This document shows positions 28,701 through 40,100 of a DNA stretch of 64,000 nt, one piece after another (position 1 is the stretch's first letter; every line of letters begins with the position of its first letter). Below the pieces are notes generated by a model. That model did no database searches. It saw only the letters and a list, made by a program, of their open reading frames with translations, and was not told the origin of the DNA. The translations under genes were made by a program, and so were the position numbers. Origin of the DNA: Bacillus sp. (in: firmicutes) (GTDB lineage: Bacteria > Bacillota > Bacilli > Bacillales > Salisediminibacteriaceae); the NCBI GenBank assembly GCA_003560495.1, contig PWLM01000052.1:1-64000 (forward strand), in the 5' to 3' direction.

Positions 28701-29579
28701 ATGTTTAAAACAGCAGAAGAACTCGTTCAGAAAGCGGAGCGGGAAAATATAAAAATCTCCGAAGTAATGATTCGTCAGGAAATGAAAGTACACGACAGGT
28801 CAAGGGAAGATATTTATAACCAGATGGAAAGAAATCTGGACGTGATGGAGCGTGCTGTAAACAGAGGCATAACAGAAAGCGTGCGCTCTGTTTCCGGACT
28901 AACGGGAGGAGACGGAAAAAAGCTTCATGAGTATATGATGCTGAACGATACCCTTTCCGGAAATCTGACGATGGATGCCGTTGCAAAAGCAATGTCCACA
29001 AACGAAGTGAACGCGGCTATGGGAACGATCTGTGCAACACCAACTGCAGGAGCAGCAGGAGTAGTACCGGGCACGTTGTTTGCAGTAAAAGAGAAATTGA
29101 ACCCGACACGGGATGAAATGATACGATATTTATTTGTGAGTGGGGCTTTTGGATTTATTACGGCAAATAACGCTTCTATTTCCGGTGCTGCAGGAGGGTG
29201 TCAGGCAGAAGTAGGTTCAGCTACAGGTATGGCTGCCGCAGCTATTGTGGAAATGGCTGGAGGAACCCCTCGCCAGTCTTCCCAGGCGATGGCCATGGCT
29301 TTGAAAAATATGCTGGGTCTTGTTTGTGATCCTGTTGCCGGACTCGTCGAAGTACCGTGTGTGAAGAGAAATGCTTTTGGTGCTTCCCACGCTCTTGTCG
29401 CAGCCGACCTCGCACTTGCCGGAATAGAAAGCCGTATTCCGTGCGATGAAGTAATCGACGCAATGTATCGGATCGGTGAAAATATGCCAACAGCTTTGAA
29501 AGAAACCGGTGATGGTGGTCTGGCAGCCACGCCGACCGGGAACCGCTACAAAAAAGAAATATTTGGTGCAGGTAAATAA
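28701..29579 (+). CDS. sdaAA: L-serine ammonia-lyase, iron-sulfur-dependent, alpha subunit
   Basis: ATPTAGAAGVVPG, GGCQAEVGSATGMAAAAIVEMAGG, LVCDPVAGLVEVPCVKRNAFG. Confidence 0.96.
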   Translation: MFKTAEELVQKAERENIKISEVMIRQEMKVHDRSREDIYNQMERNLDVMERAVNRGITESVRSVSGLTGGDGKKLHEYMMLNDTLSGNLTMDAVAKAMSTNEVNAAMGTICATPTAGAAGVVPGTLFAVKEKLNPTRDEMIRYLFVSGAFGFITANNASISGAAGGCQAEVGSATGMAAAAIVEMAGGTPRQSSQAMAMALKNMLGLVCDPVAGLVEVPCVKRNAFGASHALVAADLALAGIESRIPCDEVIDAMYRIGENMPTALKETGDGGLAATPTGNRYKKEIFGAGK

Positions 29580-31624
29580 TGAAAGGCTCTACAGGGTTGG
29601 ATGTACCTGTGCACGCAGTTAAAGGGATTGGTGCGAGAGCGGCAGAGCAGATGTCAGCAATGGGGATTCATACGGTGGAAGATCTGCTGTTTTACTTTCC
29701 ATTCCGCTATGAAGATTTTTCGGTCCGGCGTCTGGAAGAAGTACAGCATGAAGAGCGTGTTACTCTGCAGGGTACTGTTCACAGTTACCCGGAACTGAGG
29801 TTTTACGGAAAAAAGAAGTCCCGTTTGACCGTTCGCGTGCTCGTGGACGGTTTTCTCGTTCAAGCAGTATTTTTTAATCAGCCTTTCCTGAAGCGGCAGA
29901 TTGAAGTAGGGCAGAACCTTATTTTCCATGGTAAATTTGACCGCCACCGCCTTATGGTGAATGGAGCCGTCGTTAAAACACCAGCATCTGACGGATCGCT
30001 GGAGCCGGTATATCCCCTGAAAGGAGACGTTAAACTTACATCCCTCAGAAAGTGGATTGCTGGTGCTTTTGAAAATTACGGAGACGAAATTAAAGAAATG
30101 CTTCCCATATCGGTATTGGAGAAATATAAGCTTATGCCGCGAAGTGAAGCCTGTTATTACCTCCATTATCCACAGGACATGGATATGTTTAATCAGGCTA
30201 AAAGGCGGATGGTCTACGAGGAGCTGCTGCTTTTTCAGTTGAAAATGCAGTATTTCAGGAAACGTACGCGTGAATCTACAGATGGTGTTCAAAAAACATG
30301 GAATGAGGAACATCTCCAAAATTTTATCAATGAACTGACTTTTTCGCTTACTAATGCCCAGCATCGTGTGTTAACAGAGATACTTGCAGATTTATATTCT
30401 CCCTACCGTATGAACCGTCTGCTGCAGGGGGATGTAGGGTCCGGAAAAACCGTTGTAGCGGCGGCAGCTTTATATGCATCTGTGCTTGCCGGGTGTCAGG
30501 GAGCTCTGATGGTACCGACAGAAATTCTGGCGGAGCAGCATACGGATTCCCTAAAAAGTCTATTTAAGAATCTGCCGGTTAAAATTGGCCACCTGTCAGG
30601 ATCATCAAAGGTTAAAGAACGAAGAGAAACGCTTGAAAAGCTCGCTGCCGGGGATATCGATATTATTATCGGTACCCATGCTCTTATTCAGGAAGGCGTG
30701 GACTTTAAAAATCTCGGCTTAGTAATCACAGATGAACAGCACCGTTTTGGTGTTTCGCAGAGACGTGTACTGCGGGATAAAGGTCTTAAACCGGATGTTC
30801 TTTTCATGACAGCAACTCCAATACCAAGAACTCTCGCAATTACCGCTTTTGGAGATATGGACGTGTCTACAATTGATGAAATGCCGGCCGGACGGAAAAC
30901 GATAGAAACTTACTGGGCCAGACCGGATACGCTTCCCAGAGTACTTCGTTTTATTGAAAAGCAGACAAATGCCGGACATCAGGCTTACGTAATATGTCCG
31001 CTCATTGAGGAGTCGGATAAACTGGACGTTCAGAACGCAATCGATCTGCACGCTCATATTCAGGAGTGTCTTCCTGAAATAAAAACCGGCCTTATGCACG
31101 GCAGACTGCCTTCTGATGAAAAAGAGGAAATTATGCAGGAATTTGCAGAAAATAAGATACAGATTCTCGTTTCGACGACCGTTGTGGAAGTAGGGGTGAA
31201 TGTACCGAATGCTACTGTGATGGTTATATATGACGCCAATAGATTCGGGCTGGCGCAGCTTCATCAGCTGAGAGGACGTGTAGGCAGAGGGGCGGAGCAG
31301 TCATATTGTATTCTTCTTGCCGATCCGAAGTCGGATTCAGGAAAAGAAAGAATGAGTATCATGACAGAAACGAATGACGGGTTTGAGCTCTCCCAGAGAG
31401 ATCTGGAGCTTCGTGGGCCCGGAGATTTCTTTGGGGTGAAGCAGAGCGGCCTCCCCGAAATGAAAGTGGCAGACATTGTAGAGGACTACCGTACACTTGA
31501 AGTAGCACGCCAGGATGCAGCTAAGATGATAGAATCGAACGCGTTCTGGAATTCAGATGTTTATAAAGCGCTGCGGCTTGCACTTGAAGAAGAAGGTATA
31601 TTAAATACCGATAAAATTGATTAG
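29579..31624 (+). CDS. recG: ATP-dependent DNA helicase RecG
   Basis: RLLQGDVGSGKTVVA, DEQHRFGVSQR, FMTATPIPRTLAIT, LRGRVGRGAEQSYCIL. Confidence 0.97.
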   Translation: MKGSTGLDVPVHAVKGIGARAAEQMSAMGIHTVEDLLFYFPFRYEDFSVRRLEEVQHEERVTLQGTVHSYPELRFYGKKKSRLTVRVLVDGFLVQAVFFNQPFLKRQIEVGQNLIFHGKFDRHRLMVNGAVVKTPASDGSLEPVYPLKGDVKLTSLRKWIAGAFENYGDEIKEMLPISVLEKYKLMPRSEACYYLHYPQDMDMFNQAKRRMVYEELLLFQLKMQYFRKRTRESTDGVQKTWNEEHLQNFINELTFSLTNAQHRVLTEILADLYSPYRMNRLLQGDVGSGKTVVAAAALYASVLAGCQGALMVPTEILAEQHTDSLKSLFKNLPVKIGHLSGSSKVKERRETLEKLAAGDIDIIIGTHALIQEGVDFKNLGLVITDEQHRFGVSQRRVLRDKGLKPDVLFMTATPIPRTLAITAFGDMDVSTIDEMPAGRKTIETYWARPDTLPRVLRFIEKQTNAGHQAYVICPLIEESDKLDVQNAIDLHAHIQECLPEIKTGLMHGRLPSDEKEEIMQEFAENKIQILVSTTVVEVGVNVPNATVMVIYDANRFGLAQLHQLRGRVGRGAEQSYCILLADPKSDSGKERMSIMTETNDGFELSQRDLELRGPGDFFGVKQSGLPEMKVADIVEDYRTLEVARQDAAKMIESNAFWNSDVYKALRLALEEEGILNTDKID

Positions 31625-31665
31625 CACCTTCCAGTTGAAAATGGAAGGTGATATCTATATACTAC

Positions 31666-31685
31666 AATTAGTACCTAGTCCTATG
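31666..31685 (+). promoter_or_regulatory. Candidate FapR operator
   Basis: aattagtacctagtcctat, close to the FapR consensus core TTAGTACCTRRTC, just upstream of fapR. Confidence 0.7.
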
Positions 31686-31705
31686 AGCTTGGAAGTGATG
31701 AATCA

Positions 31706-32275
31706 ATGAAATGGACCAAAAAGCAGCGCCAGCCGAAGCTGCAGGACCGGATTAAAGAAGATCCGTTTATTACAGATGAAGCTCTGGCTTCCTTGTTTCA
31801 GGTGAGCGTGCAGACGATCAGGCTTGATCGTCTGGAAATGAACATTCCGGAAGTAAGGGAACGCATCAAAGATGTCGCTCAAAAGCAGTATGATCCGGTG
31901 AGGGCTCTGCCCGAAGAAGAAATTATTGGGGAAATTATAGACCTCGAACTGGATAAGTATGCGATTTCTATTTTGGATATAAAGCAGGAGCATGTTTTCT
32001 CAAGAAACAATATAGCAAGAGGCCATCATTTGTTCGCTCAGGCGAATTCTCTGGCCGTAGCAGTAATCAATGATGAACTGGCTCTTACTGCTAATGCTGA
32101 AATCTCTTTTAAACGGCAGGTCTCAGCAGGAGAACGAGTAATCGCCAAAGCGAAGGTGATTGATATCGGCCGGAGCCGGACAGACGTCACAGTCGAAAGC
32201 TTTGTAGAACAGTCGCTTGTTTTTGAAGGCCGTTTTTCTATGTTTCGTGAAGATTATGCAGAAAGCGGGGAATAA
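31706..32275 (+). CDS. fapR: Transcription factor FapR
   Basis: [20 protein letters not shown] and hotdog domain; adjacent to plsX-fabD-fabG-acpP. Confidence 0.95.
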   Translation: MKWTKKQRQPKLQDRIKEDPFITDEALASLFQVSVQTIRLDRLEMNIPEVRERIKDVAQKQYDPVRALPEEEIIGEIIDLELDKYAISILDIKQEHVFSRNNIARGHHLFAQANSLAVAVINDELALTANAEISFKRQVSAGERVIAKAKVIDIGRSRTDVTVESFVEQSLVFEGRFSMFREDYAESGE

Positions 32276-32278
32276 AAA

Positions 32279-33283
32279 ATGCGTTTAGCGGTGGATGCTA
32301 TGGGCGGCGACAATGCCCCGGAAAGTGTTTTGCAGGGCTGCGTCACAGCTCTTGATACATATAAAGATTTACAAGTAATCTTAATTGGTGATAAAGACAA
32401 AATTACTCCTTATATCGAAGAGTCGGACCGGGTCAAAATCATCCATACTACAACTGTGATTGATGCCGACGATTCACCTGTTAAAGCAGTGCGTCGTAGA
32501 AAAGATGCATCGATGGTGCAGGCTGTGCAGCTGGTTAAAGATGGAGAAGCTGATGCGGCTGTCTCAGCAGGAAACACTGGGGCACTTATGACAGCAGGCC
32601 TCCTCGTAATTGGACGAACTAAAGGCATTGAAAGGCCGGCTCTTTCTCCGATGCTTCCCACAATGAAAGGAGAAGGCTTTTTACTGCTGGACGTAGGGGC
32701 AAACATGGAGGCTAAACCGGCACAACTGGTACAGTATGCCTTAATGGGCGATGTTTATATGCGCAAAGTGCGGGGAATGACCTCTCCGAGAATCGGTCTG
32801 CTGAACGTTGGAGCCGAGGCAGGCAAGGGCACGGAACTTGCTAAAGCAGCATACGAGGAACTGGAAAAAATGCCCCTGAATTTCATCGGTAATGTAGAGG
32901 CCCGGGACCTCCTGGACGGGGCGGCGGATGTAGTTGTATGTGACGGATTTTCAGGTAATCTTGTGTTAAAGACAATTGAAGGTACGGCATTATCTCTTTT
33001 TGCCCTGTTAAAAGATGAACTGACTTCTTCTCTGAAGAATAAACTGGCGGCTGGGGTTCTTAAACCGGCGTTTAAACGGGTGAAAAATAAAATGGACTAC
33101 TCAGAATATGGTGGAGCGGGTCTGTTCGGTTTGAATGCGCCTGTTATTAAAGCGCACGGTTCTTCAGATGCCCAGGCATTTTTCAGTGCTGTACGTCAGG
33201 CTAAAACGATGCACGACGAAAATGTGATCGACACGATCCGTGAGACGATAGAAGCCACAAAGAAATCGGAGGAACAATCATGA
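32279..33283 (+). CDS. plsX: Phosphate acyltransferase PlsX
   Basis: [47 protein letters not shown]. Confidence 0.97.
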   Translation: MRLAVDAMGGDNAPESVLQGCVTALDTYKDLQVILIGDKDKITPYIEESDRVKIIHTTTVIDADDSPVKAVRRRKDASMVQAVQLVKDGEADAAVSAGNTGALMTAGLLVIGRTKGIERPALSPMLPTMKGEGFLLLDVGANMEAKPAQLVQYALMGDVYMRKVRGMTSPRIGLLNVGAEAGKGTELAKAAYEELEKMPLNFIGNVEARDLLDGAADVVVCDGFSGNLVLKTIEGTALSLFALLKDELTSSLKNKLAAGVLKPAFKRVKNKMDYSEYGGAGLFGLNAPVIKAHGSSDAQAFFSAVRQAKTMHDENVIDTIRETIEATKKSEEQS

Positions 33284-34224
33284 GAAAAACAGCAGTGATT
33301 TTCCCGGGACAGGGAGCTCAGCATATTGGAATGGGGCAGGAGCTCGCAGAAAATTACCCGGAAGCAAAAAAAGTGTTTGAAATGGCAGATCATGCTCTTG
33401 GAGAACATTTTTCTGAAATGATATTCAATGGAGAAGAAGCAATTCTAAAACGTACAGAAAATACACAGCCTGCTCTGCTGACTGCGAGTTTGGCAGCATG
33501 GAAAGTGCTGGAAAGCCATGGTGTGAAAGCTTCTTACGCAGCCGGACACAGTCTCGGTGAATACAGTGCACTTACAGCTTCAGGCACACTCTCGTTTACG
33601 GAAACCGTACAGGCAGTTCGTAAACGCGGCCAGTTTATGGAAGAAGCAGTACCAGAAGGAAAAGGAACGATGGCTGCCATTCTGGGGCTCGATCGTGACA
33701 AGCTTGAAAAGGTTACGAAACAAGCTTCTGAAGAAGCAGGTGTTGTCGAGCCGGCCAACTTCAACTGTCCCGGTCAGATTGTCATTTCCGGAAGTGTTGA
33801 AGGAGTCAACCGTGCCGTGGAACTTGCTAAGGAAGCAGGGGCGAGAAGAGCAATGCTTCTGCAGGTGAGCGGTCCGTTTCATTCCAGTCTGATGCAGCCG
33901 GCAGCCGAAAAAATGAAGCCGGAACTTGCGCATATGGATGTCAACGGGCAGAGTATGCAGGTGATCGCCAATGTAACGGGAAGGCCGGTTACGAAAGAAA
34001 ATGTAACAAAAGCTTTAACAGAACAAATATCATCCCCCGTGCTCTGGGAGGACACAATAAGGTACCTGCTCGATGAGGGTGTGGACACGTTTATTGAAGC
34101 AGGGCCTGGGAAAGTGCTCAGCGGCCTTGTGAAAAAAGTATCCCGTCAGGCAGTAACACTTCCTGTCTATGACAAAGAAACATTGGAAAAAGCTGTAGAG
34201 TATTTAAAGGAGGAAGAGAAATGA
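33280..34224 (+). CDS. fabD: ACP S-malonyltransferase
   Basis: [33 protein letters not shown]. Confidence 0.97.
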   Translation: MRKTAVIFPGQGAQHIGMGQELAENYPEAKKVFEMADHALGEHFSEMIFNGEEAILKRTENTQPALLTASLAAWKVLESHGVKASYAAGHSLGEYSALTASGTLSFTETVQAVRKRGQFMEEAVPEGKGTMAAILGLDRDKLEKVTKQASEEAGVVEPANFNCPGQIVISGSVEGVNRAVELAKEAGARRAMLLQVSGPFHSSLMQPAAEKMKPELAHMDVNGQSMQVIANVTGRPVTKENVTKALTEQISSPVLWEDTIRYLLDEGVDTFIEAGPGKVLSGLVKKVSRQAVTLPVYDKETLEKAVEYLKEEEK

Positions 34225-34961
34225 AAGGGTTGAATGCACTCGTCACAGGTGGTTCAAGAGGTATTGGAAGGGCGGTCTGCCTTGAACTTGCTGAAAAAGG
34301 GGTGAACGTTGCCGTTAATTATTCCGGGAACAGGGAAAAGGCAGAAAACACTGTCGAAGAATGCAGGAAACACGGTGTGGAAGCTTATGCTGTTCAGGCG
34401 GATGTGGCTGATGGAGAAGCAGCACAAAATATGGTGAAAGAAGTCGTCAAAACATTTGGAAGTATAGATATACTCGTAAACAATGCTGGTATTACAAGAG
34501 ATAACCTTGTAATGCGCATGAAGGAAGAAGATTTTGATGCTGTTATAAATACAAATCTTAAAGGTGTTTTCAATTGTTCGAAAGCTGTAACCCGTCCTAT
34601 GATGAAACAGCGTTTCGGGAGAATAATTAACATTTCTTCAGTTGTGGGGGCGCTTGGAAACGCCGGCCAGGCTAATTACGCAGCCAGCAAAGCAGGAGTG
34701 ATAGGGTTAACCAAATCGCTCGCACGGGAATTGGCAAACCGGAACATTCTTGTGAATGCCGTTTCGCCGGGCTTTATTTCTACAGAAATGACGGAGGAGC
34801 TGCCGGAGGAATCAAAAGAGGCACTCTACAGCCAGATTCCTCTAGGGAAACTCGGGCAGCCGGAGGACGTAGCACGAATTGTCCGTTTTCTGGCATCTGC
34901 TGACAGCGAGTATATGACTGGGCAGACACTTCACGTCGATGGTGGAATGTATATGCCGTAA
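34221..34961 (+). CDS. fabG: 3-oxoacyl-[acyl-carrier-protein] reductase
   Basis: [46 protein letters not shown]. Confidence 0.96.
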   Translation: MKGLNALVTGGSRGIGRAVCLELAEKGVNVAVNYSGNREKAENTVEECRKHGVEAYAVQADVADGEAAQNMVKEVVKTFGSIDILVNNAGITRDNLVMRMKEEDFDAVINTNLKGVFNCSKAVTRPMMKQRFGRIINISSVVGALGNAGQANYAASKAGVIGLTKSLARELANRNILVNAVSPGFISTEMTEELPEESKEALYSQIPLGKLGQPEDVARIVRFLASADSEYMTGQTLHVDGGMYMP

Positions 34962-35017
34962 AAGTGTCTGGCATTTCGCCGGGCTTTATCCTATAATGAC
35001 GTAAGGAGGTGAAAGAC

Positions 35018-35251
35018 ATGGCAACGAATCAGGAACGCATATCCAAAATTGTTTCCGAGCGCCTCGGAGTTGACGAATCAGAAGTAAAGCGCGAAGCTAC
35101 TTTTAAAGATGATCTGGGTGCTGACTCTCTTGACGTAGTAGAGCTTGTTATGGAGCTTGAAGACGAGTTTGATCTGGAAATCTCTGATGAAGACGCAGAG
35201 AAGATCGCTACAGTCGGTGATGTCATTGACTACATAGAGAATCATCAGTAA
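35018..35251 (+). CDS. acpP: Acyl carrier protein
   Basis: [33 protein letters not shown]. Confidence 0.98.
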   Translation: MATNQERISKIVSERLGVDESEVKREATFKDDLGADSLDVVELVMELEDEFDLEISDEDAEKIATVGDVIDYIENHQ

Positions 35252-35345
35252 AAACTGCAGGGTGATCCCGGTATCCGCCGGATCGCCCTGATTGATTCTC
35301 TCGTACTGCCGGCTTAATCGAAAAAAGACACTGGTGGGGGTTTGC

Positions 35346-36113
35346 ATGCAGCAATCAAGAAAAATATACAGGCGGGGTATGAAACGTCAAGGAAAAAAAC
35401 TTCAGATGACGCAGGCACAAAAAGCTAAATACAGGCAGTTTCTGGAGTCTATTGAAGTAACGTTTGAAAAAGAAGATCTGTTTATTCAGGCTTTTACACA
35501 TTCATCCTACGTAAACGAACACAGGATCCGTCCACACGATGATAATGAAAGACTTGAATTTTTAGGCGATGCAGTTTTGGAATTGGCCATCTCACAGTAT
35601 TTATTTAAACTGTTTGAGCACATGAGTGAGGGAGAGATGACCAAACTCAGAGCTGCGATCGTATGTGAGCCTTCTCTGGCTAAAAATGCAGAAGAACTGC
35701 ATTTCGGTGACTATGTGCTGCTCGGTAAAGGAGAAGAAATGACCGGCGGCAGAGAACGCCCTGCACTTCTTGCAGATGTGTTTGAAGCGTTCATAGGCGC
35801 ATTATATCTGGATTCAGGAATGGAAGCAGTCTACGGATTTCTTGAGAAGTACGTTTATCCAAAAATTCATGAAGGTGAATTTTCCCACATGATGGATTTT
35901 AAGAGCCAGCTTCAGGAACTGATTCAGCGGGAAACCCAGGGACAGGTACAGTATCATATTGTGCAGGAAAAAGGCCCTGCCCATTCCCGGGAGTTTGTAT
36001 CCGAAGTGCTGCTGGATGAAGAACCTCTAGGCACAGGAACCGGCAAGTCCAAAAAAGAAGCCGAACAGATGGCTGCCCAGAAAGCACTCGAAAAGCTGAA
36101 TAATGAGGAATAA
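35346..36113 (+). CDS. rnc: Ribonuclease III
   Basis: [34 protein letters not shown]-terminal dsRBD; start at 35346 preferred over 35292. Confidence 0.96.
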   Translation: MQQSRKIYRRGMKRQGKKLQMTQAQKAKYRQFLESIEVTFEKEDLFIQAFTHSSYVNEHRIRPHDDNERLEFLGDAVLELAISQYLFKLFEHMSEGEMTKLRAAIVCEPSLAKNAEELHFGDYVLLGKGEEMTGGRERPALLADVFEAFIGALYLDSGMEAVYGFLEKYVYPKIHEGEFSHMMDFKSQLQELIQRETQGQVQYHIVQEKGPAHSREFVSEVLLDEEPLGTGTGKSKKEAEQMAAQKALEKLNNEE

Positions 36114-36116
36114 ATA

Positions 36117-36168
36117 AAAAAGCGTGATCTATGAGCACCTGCACAGTGCTGATAGATCACGCTTTTAC
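36117..36168 (+). terminator. Terminator after rnc
   Basis: aaaagcgtgatctat...atagatcacgctttta long stem. Confidence 0.8.
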
Positions 36169-36298
36169 TGTTTAACCGTTTAAAAAACATCCATAACTGA
36201 TGAAAAAAGTGATACCCTGCTTTTTGTTACATGGTTTCTGCATTAATAAATTCTAAAGAGCTTCTAAAAGCCTTTATTAACCTTACAGAGACCATCAA

Positions 36299-36676
36299 TT
36301 AAACACGATATTCCTCCCTGACCCGCTGAAGTACATTGTAGCAGGCTTTAGAAAAGTCGGAATCGTTACTGCGTAGTTCTGCTTCGTAATCATCCACGGA
36401 TTTCTGGAGAGATTCTTCATAAGGAGGAGGCTCCCCTTCAAAAGGTTTTAAATGAGTTAAAGGAATGTTAGCTTTCTCCGTATAGCTTAATGCTTTTCTT
36501 TCATGAAAAAGAGGAACATCCACCTGATTCGGATTATGCAGGTCACCTTGACGCGGGTGCTTCGTTACTGCCAGAATTTTAATAACCGCAGTTTTTTTAC
36601 CGGGAGACTGACTGATGATTTCTCCAATATAGCCGCCGGTTTTATAAATGCAGCGGACTAAATCTCCATTTTCCAT
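36299..36676 (-). CDS. kapB: Kinase-associated protein B (KapB) family
   Basis: VRCIYKTGGYIGEIISQSPGKKTAVIKILAVTKHPRQGDLHNPNQVDVPLFHERKALSYTEKANIP; start ATG 36676. Confidence 0.8.
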   Translation of the reverse strand: MENGDLVRCIYKTGGYIGEIISQSPGKKTAVIKILAVTKHPRQGDLHNPNQVDVPLFHERKALSYTEKANIPLTHLKPFEGEPPPYEESLQKSVDDYEAELRSNDSDFSKACYNVLQRVREEYRV

Positions 36677-36698
36677 AAAAAACCTACTTTCTGATAGT

Positions 36699-36932
36699 CT
36701 ACTGGTTGCGCATATTTCCAAGTTCAGAGACGATGGCATCCATTTCATTAACGCTGAAGCTCGGTTTGGCCATTACCATGTCATGGATTTCTTTTATTTC
36801 ATCGTATTTTTCAGCACCGTAAAATTCTGCTTTCATTGCCCCGCCATTAACGATCTGGAGCTTGTCTTTTATATCTTCTATCATCTGTGCCATTTCTTCT
36901 TTTTTTACTTCTGTATCTTTCAAATTTTTCAT
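36699..36932 (-). CDS. DUF1128 (UPF0435, YfkK-like) family protein
   Basis: IEDIKDKLQIVNGGAMKAEFYGAEKYDEIKEIHDMVMAKPSFSVNEMDAIVSELGNMR. Confidence 0.85.
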   Translation of the reverse strand: MKNLKDTEVKKEEMAQMIEDIKDKLQIVNGGAMKAEFYGAEKYDEIKEIHDMVMAKPSFSVNEMDAIVSELGNMRNQ

Positions 36933-37172
36933 CCTTTCTTTTGATCCTTTTTAATTATAAGCTGGAGCTGTTTTAAACATCTAAAACAATGGTTTCTGAC
37001 TCGGTTAGCAGCCTGCAGCTGCTTCCCTGCTTTTATCTTAACATGATAAGGAGGAGCATAACAGCCATTTCCATGTCAGGATTCAAAAGGCTAGTTAAAC
37101 TGCTCTGTAATGTATGATAAAATAGCTTGGTTAGCACTATATAAGTCAAGATAGAAGGTAGAGGTGAGTGGC

Positions 37173-40100
37173 ATGTTCCTTAAAAGGCTTGAACTCGCAG
37201 GATTTAAATCTTTTGCAGATCTGGTTCACGTGGAGTTTGAAGAGGGAGTAACGGCAGTCGTTGGTCCGAACGGCAGCGGTAAAAGTAATATATCGGATGC
37301 TGTCCGCTGGGTACTCGGTGAACAGTCTGCGCGTAACCTGCGGGGAGCAAAAATGGAGGATGTCATTTTTTCAGGCAGTGAAACAAGGCCGCCTTTGAAT
37401 ATGGCCGAAATATCACTGATATTGAATAATGAACAGCAGAAGCTGGCGGTGGACTACACAGAAGTAGCCGTCACAAGAAGAGTATTCCGGTCAGGAGACA
37501 GCGAATATTTAATAAACGGTCAATCCTGCCGTCTGAAAGATATAATAGATTTGTTTATGGATTCAGGCATCGGCCGCGAATCTTTTTCAATCATTGGTCA
37601 GGGACGGGTGGAAGAAATATTAAGCAGTAAAGCAGAGGATAGACGTGCCATTTTTGAAGAGGCTGCCGGAGTAAGAAAATATAAACAGCGAAAACAGCAG
37701 GCTGAAAAAAAGCTGGTGGATACTGAAGAGAACCTTAAACGGGTGAGAGATATACTTCACGAGCTGGAAGCTCAGGTCGAGCCATTGGAGGAACAGGCTT
37801 CTGCAGCAAAAGAATATCTGGCACAGAAGGAAGAGCTGAAACAAATTGAAGCAGCTGTGCTTGTTTACGAAATTAAAGAAAAGCACGAGACATGGACAGC
37901 TGAAAAAGAAAAACTGGAAGAAATCGAAAGCCGAAAAGCACGTCTTGAATCGAAAATTTCAAAAATAGAAGATAACCAGGTTTCTGACAGAAAAATAATG
38001 AAGACGCTCGATAAAGATGTGGAGAAATATCAGCATGACCTGCTCGAAATAAGTGAAGAGGTTGAAAAGCAGGAAGGGCTCAAGGAGTTGTGGAAAGAGC
38101 GTAAAAAACACTACTCTCAAAACCGGCTGCAGTACCGCAGAGAAATAGAAGTACTTCAGCAGAAAAGAAGCGCGCTTGACGAATCGTTAAAACAAGAAGA
38201 AAGTGTGCTGAAAGAGACAATTTCAAATCTTGAAAAAACGAAAGCGGAATTAAGTGATGTTCAGGAAAAACTCAGTGTGCTGGGAGAAAACAAGGAACAG
38301 CAGCTTGAAGAGCTGAAATCGCAGTATATTGATCTTCTCAATGAAAAAACCTCACTCGATAATGAACGGCGCTACACAGAAGAGCAGATTATAAAAGCTG
38401 AGGAATACCTGAATCGAAGAGAAAAAGAGAACGCCGACGTTCTAAAGCAGCGGCAGGCTTTTGAGCAGAAAATGCAGGAAAAAGAAAACAGCTATAAAGC
38501 TGCTAAAGAAAAAGTTGAAAACATTACAACACATTGGCACGAGAAAAAGAAAGCATTCGAAAATATGCTTCGTCAAAATGAGGAAAAAGAAAGTCTCTAC
38601 TACGAAGGGCTCCGCCACCTTCAGCAAATGGAAGCAAAACGCGATACGCTGGAAAGCATGCAGCAGGAATACGCAGGCTTTTTTACAGGTGTAAAACACA
38701 TCCTTAAAGAAAGGGACAGGGACTTCTCCGGTATTCGTGGGGCGGTAGCTGAACTTATTTCTGTTCCGGAAAAGCTGGGAACAGCTTTGGAAACAGCACT
38801 GGGGGCAAGCCAGCAGCATGTAGTGGTGGAGAATGAGGCTGCAGGAAGAAAGGCAATACAATACTTGAAAAGCAAAAACCTGGGACGGGCAACTTTCCTG
38901 CCTTTGGACACGGTAAAATCAAGGTTCATCTCCGAAACAGATCTGAATAAGGTGCGTCAATTTAATGCTTTTACCGGGGTGGCCAGTGAACTTGTGGAAA
39001 CAGAGGACAAGTATCGTCATGTGATGCGCCACTTGCTTGGTAACGTCCTGATTGCCTCCGATTTACAATCAGCTGAAAGCCTGGCGAAAGCTGTAAATTA
39101 CCGGTACCGTATCGTAACGCTGGAAGGTGATATCTTAAATCCGGGAGGTTCCATGACCGGAGGAAGCCTTCATAAAAAACAGACCCAGCTTCTGGGGCGT
39201 CAAAAGGAACTGGAATCATTGAAGGGTAAAATCAGTTCTATGACCGAAAAAACAACCGAATTGGAAACAGGTGTCCGTGCTTGGAAAACGAAGAGAAAAG
39301 AACTGGAAAATGAACTGCAGGAAATCAAACAAAACGGAGAGGAAAACCGTGACGAAGAGCTGAGAATGAAAGCAGATCTGGAAGAATTCAGAGTCACTGG
39401 GTCGTCTCTGCAGGAGAAACTGCGTCTTTACGACATGGAAACGAAAGAAACACTGGAGGAACAGCATAACAGAAAGCAGAATCTCCAGAAGCTTACGAAA
39501 GAAGTGAATCAGCTGAACAGAAAGCTGGAAATGATGGACGAAAAAATTCATAAGCTGTCAGAGAACCGTGAAAAAGAAGAAACAGATAAAGCTCAACTCG
39601 TACAACGAAGTACTTCTCTGCAGGTAGCCTGTGCCAAAGAAGAAGAACAGGCCGCAAACCAGCGGGAAAACCTTCACCGAATCCGGCGTGACCTGAAAGA
39701 ACTTTCGGAAGAAATTGCAGAAAAAGATGAAGCAAACAGTCTTTTGGAAGCAGAATTAAACGAGCAGTCAACCGATGCTTCTTCGGTTGAAGAAATTCTT
39801 TTGGAGAAAAAAGCTAAGAGGAGCAAACTCTCTTCAAAGCTGAAGAACCTGCGTGAAAAGCGTGCAGAGCAGGAAAAACGACTGCAGGATGTGGAAAGCG
39901 AATTAAAAGAAATCTCCAATCAGAAAACATACCTTCAAGAACAGCTGCATAACAGACAGCTCGAGGTAAACCGTCTTGACATGGAGCTTGACCACCGCTT
40001 GAACCATCTTCAAAAGGAATATGAGCTTTCATTTCAGGCGGCAGAGCAGCAATACCATCTTTCTATTCCACTCGAAGAGGCACAGTCTAAAGTGAGGCTT

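Noticed and set aside
29654-30364. 236-aa minus-strand ORF antisense to recG
   Set aside because: Shadow of a confidently identified gene with no RBS or domain signature.
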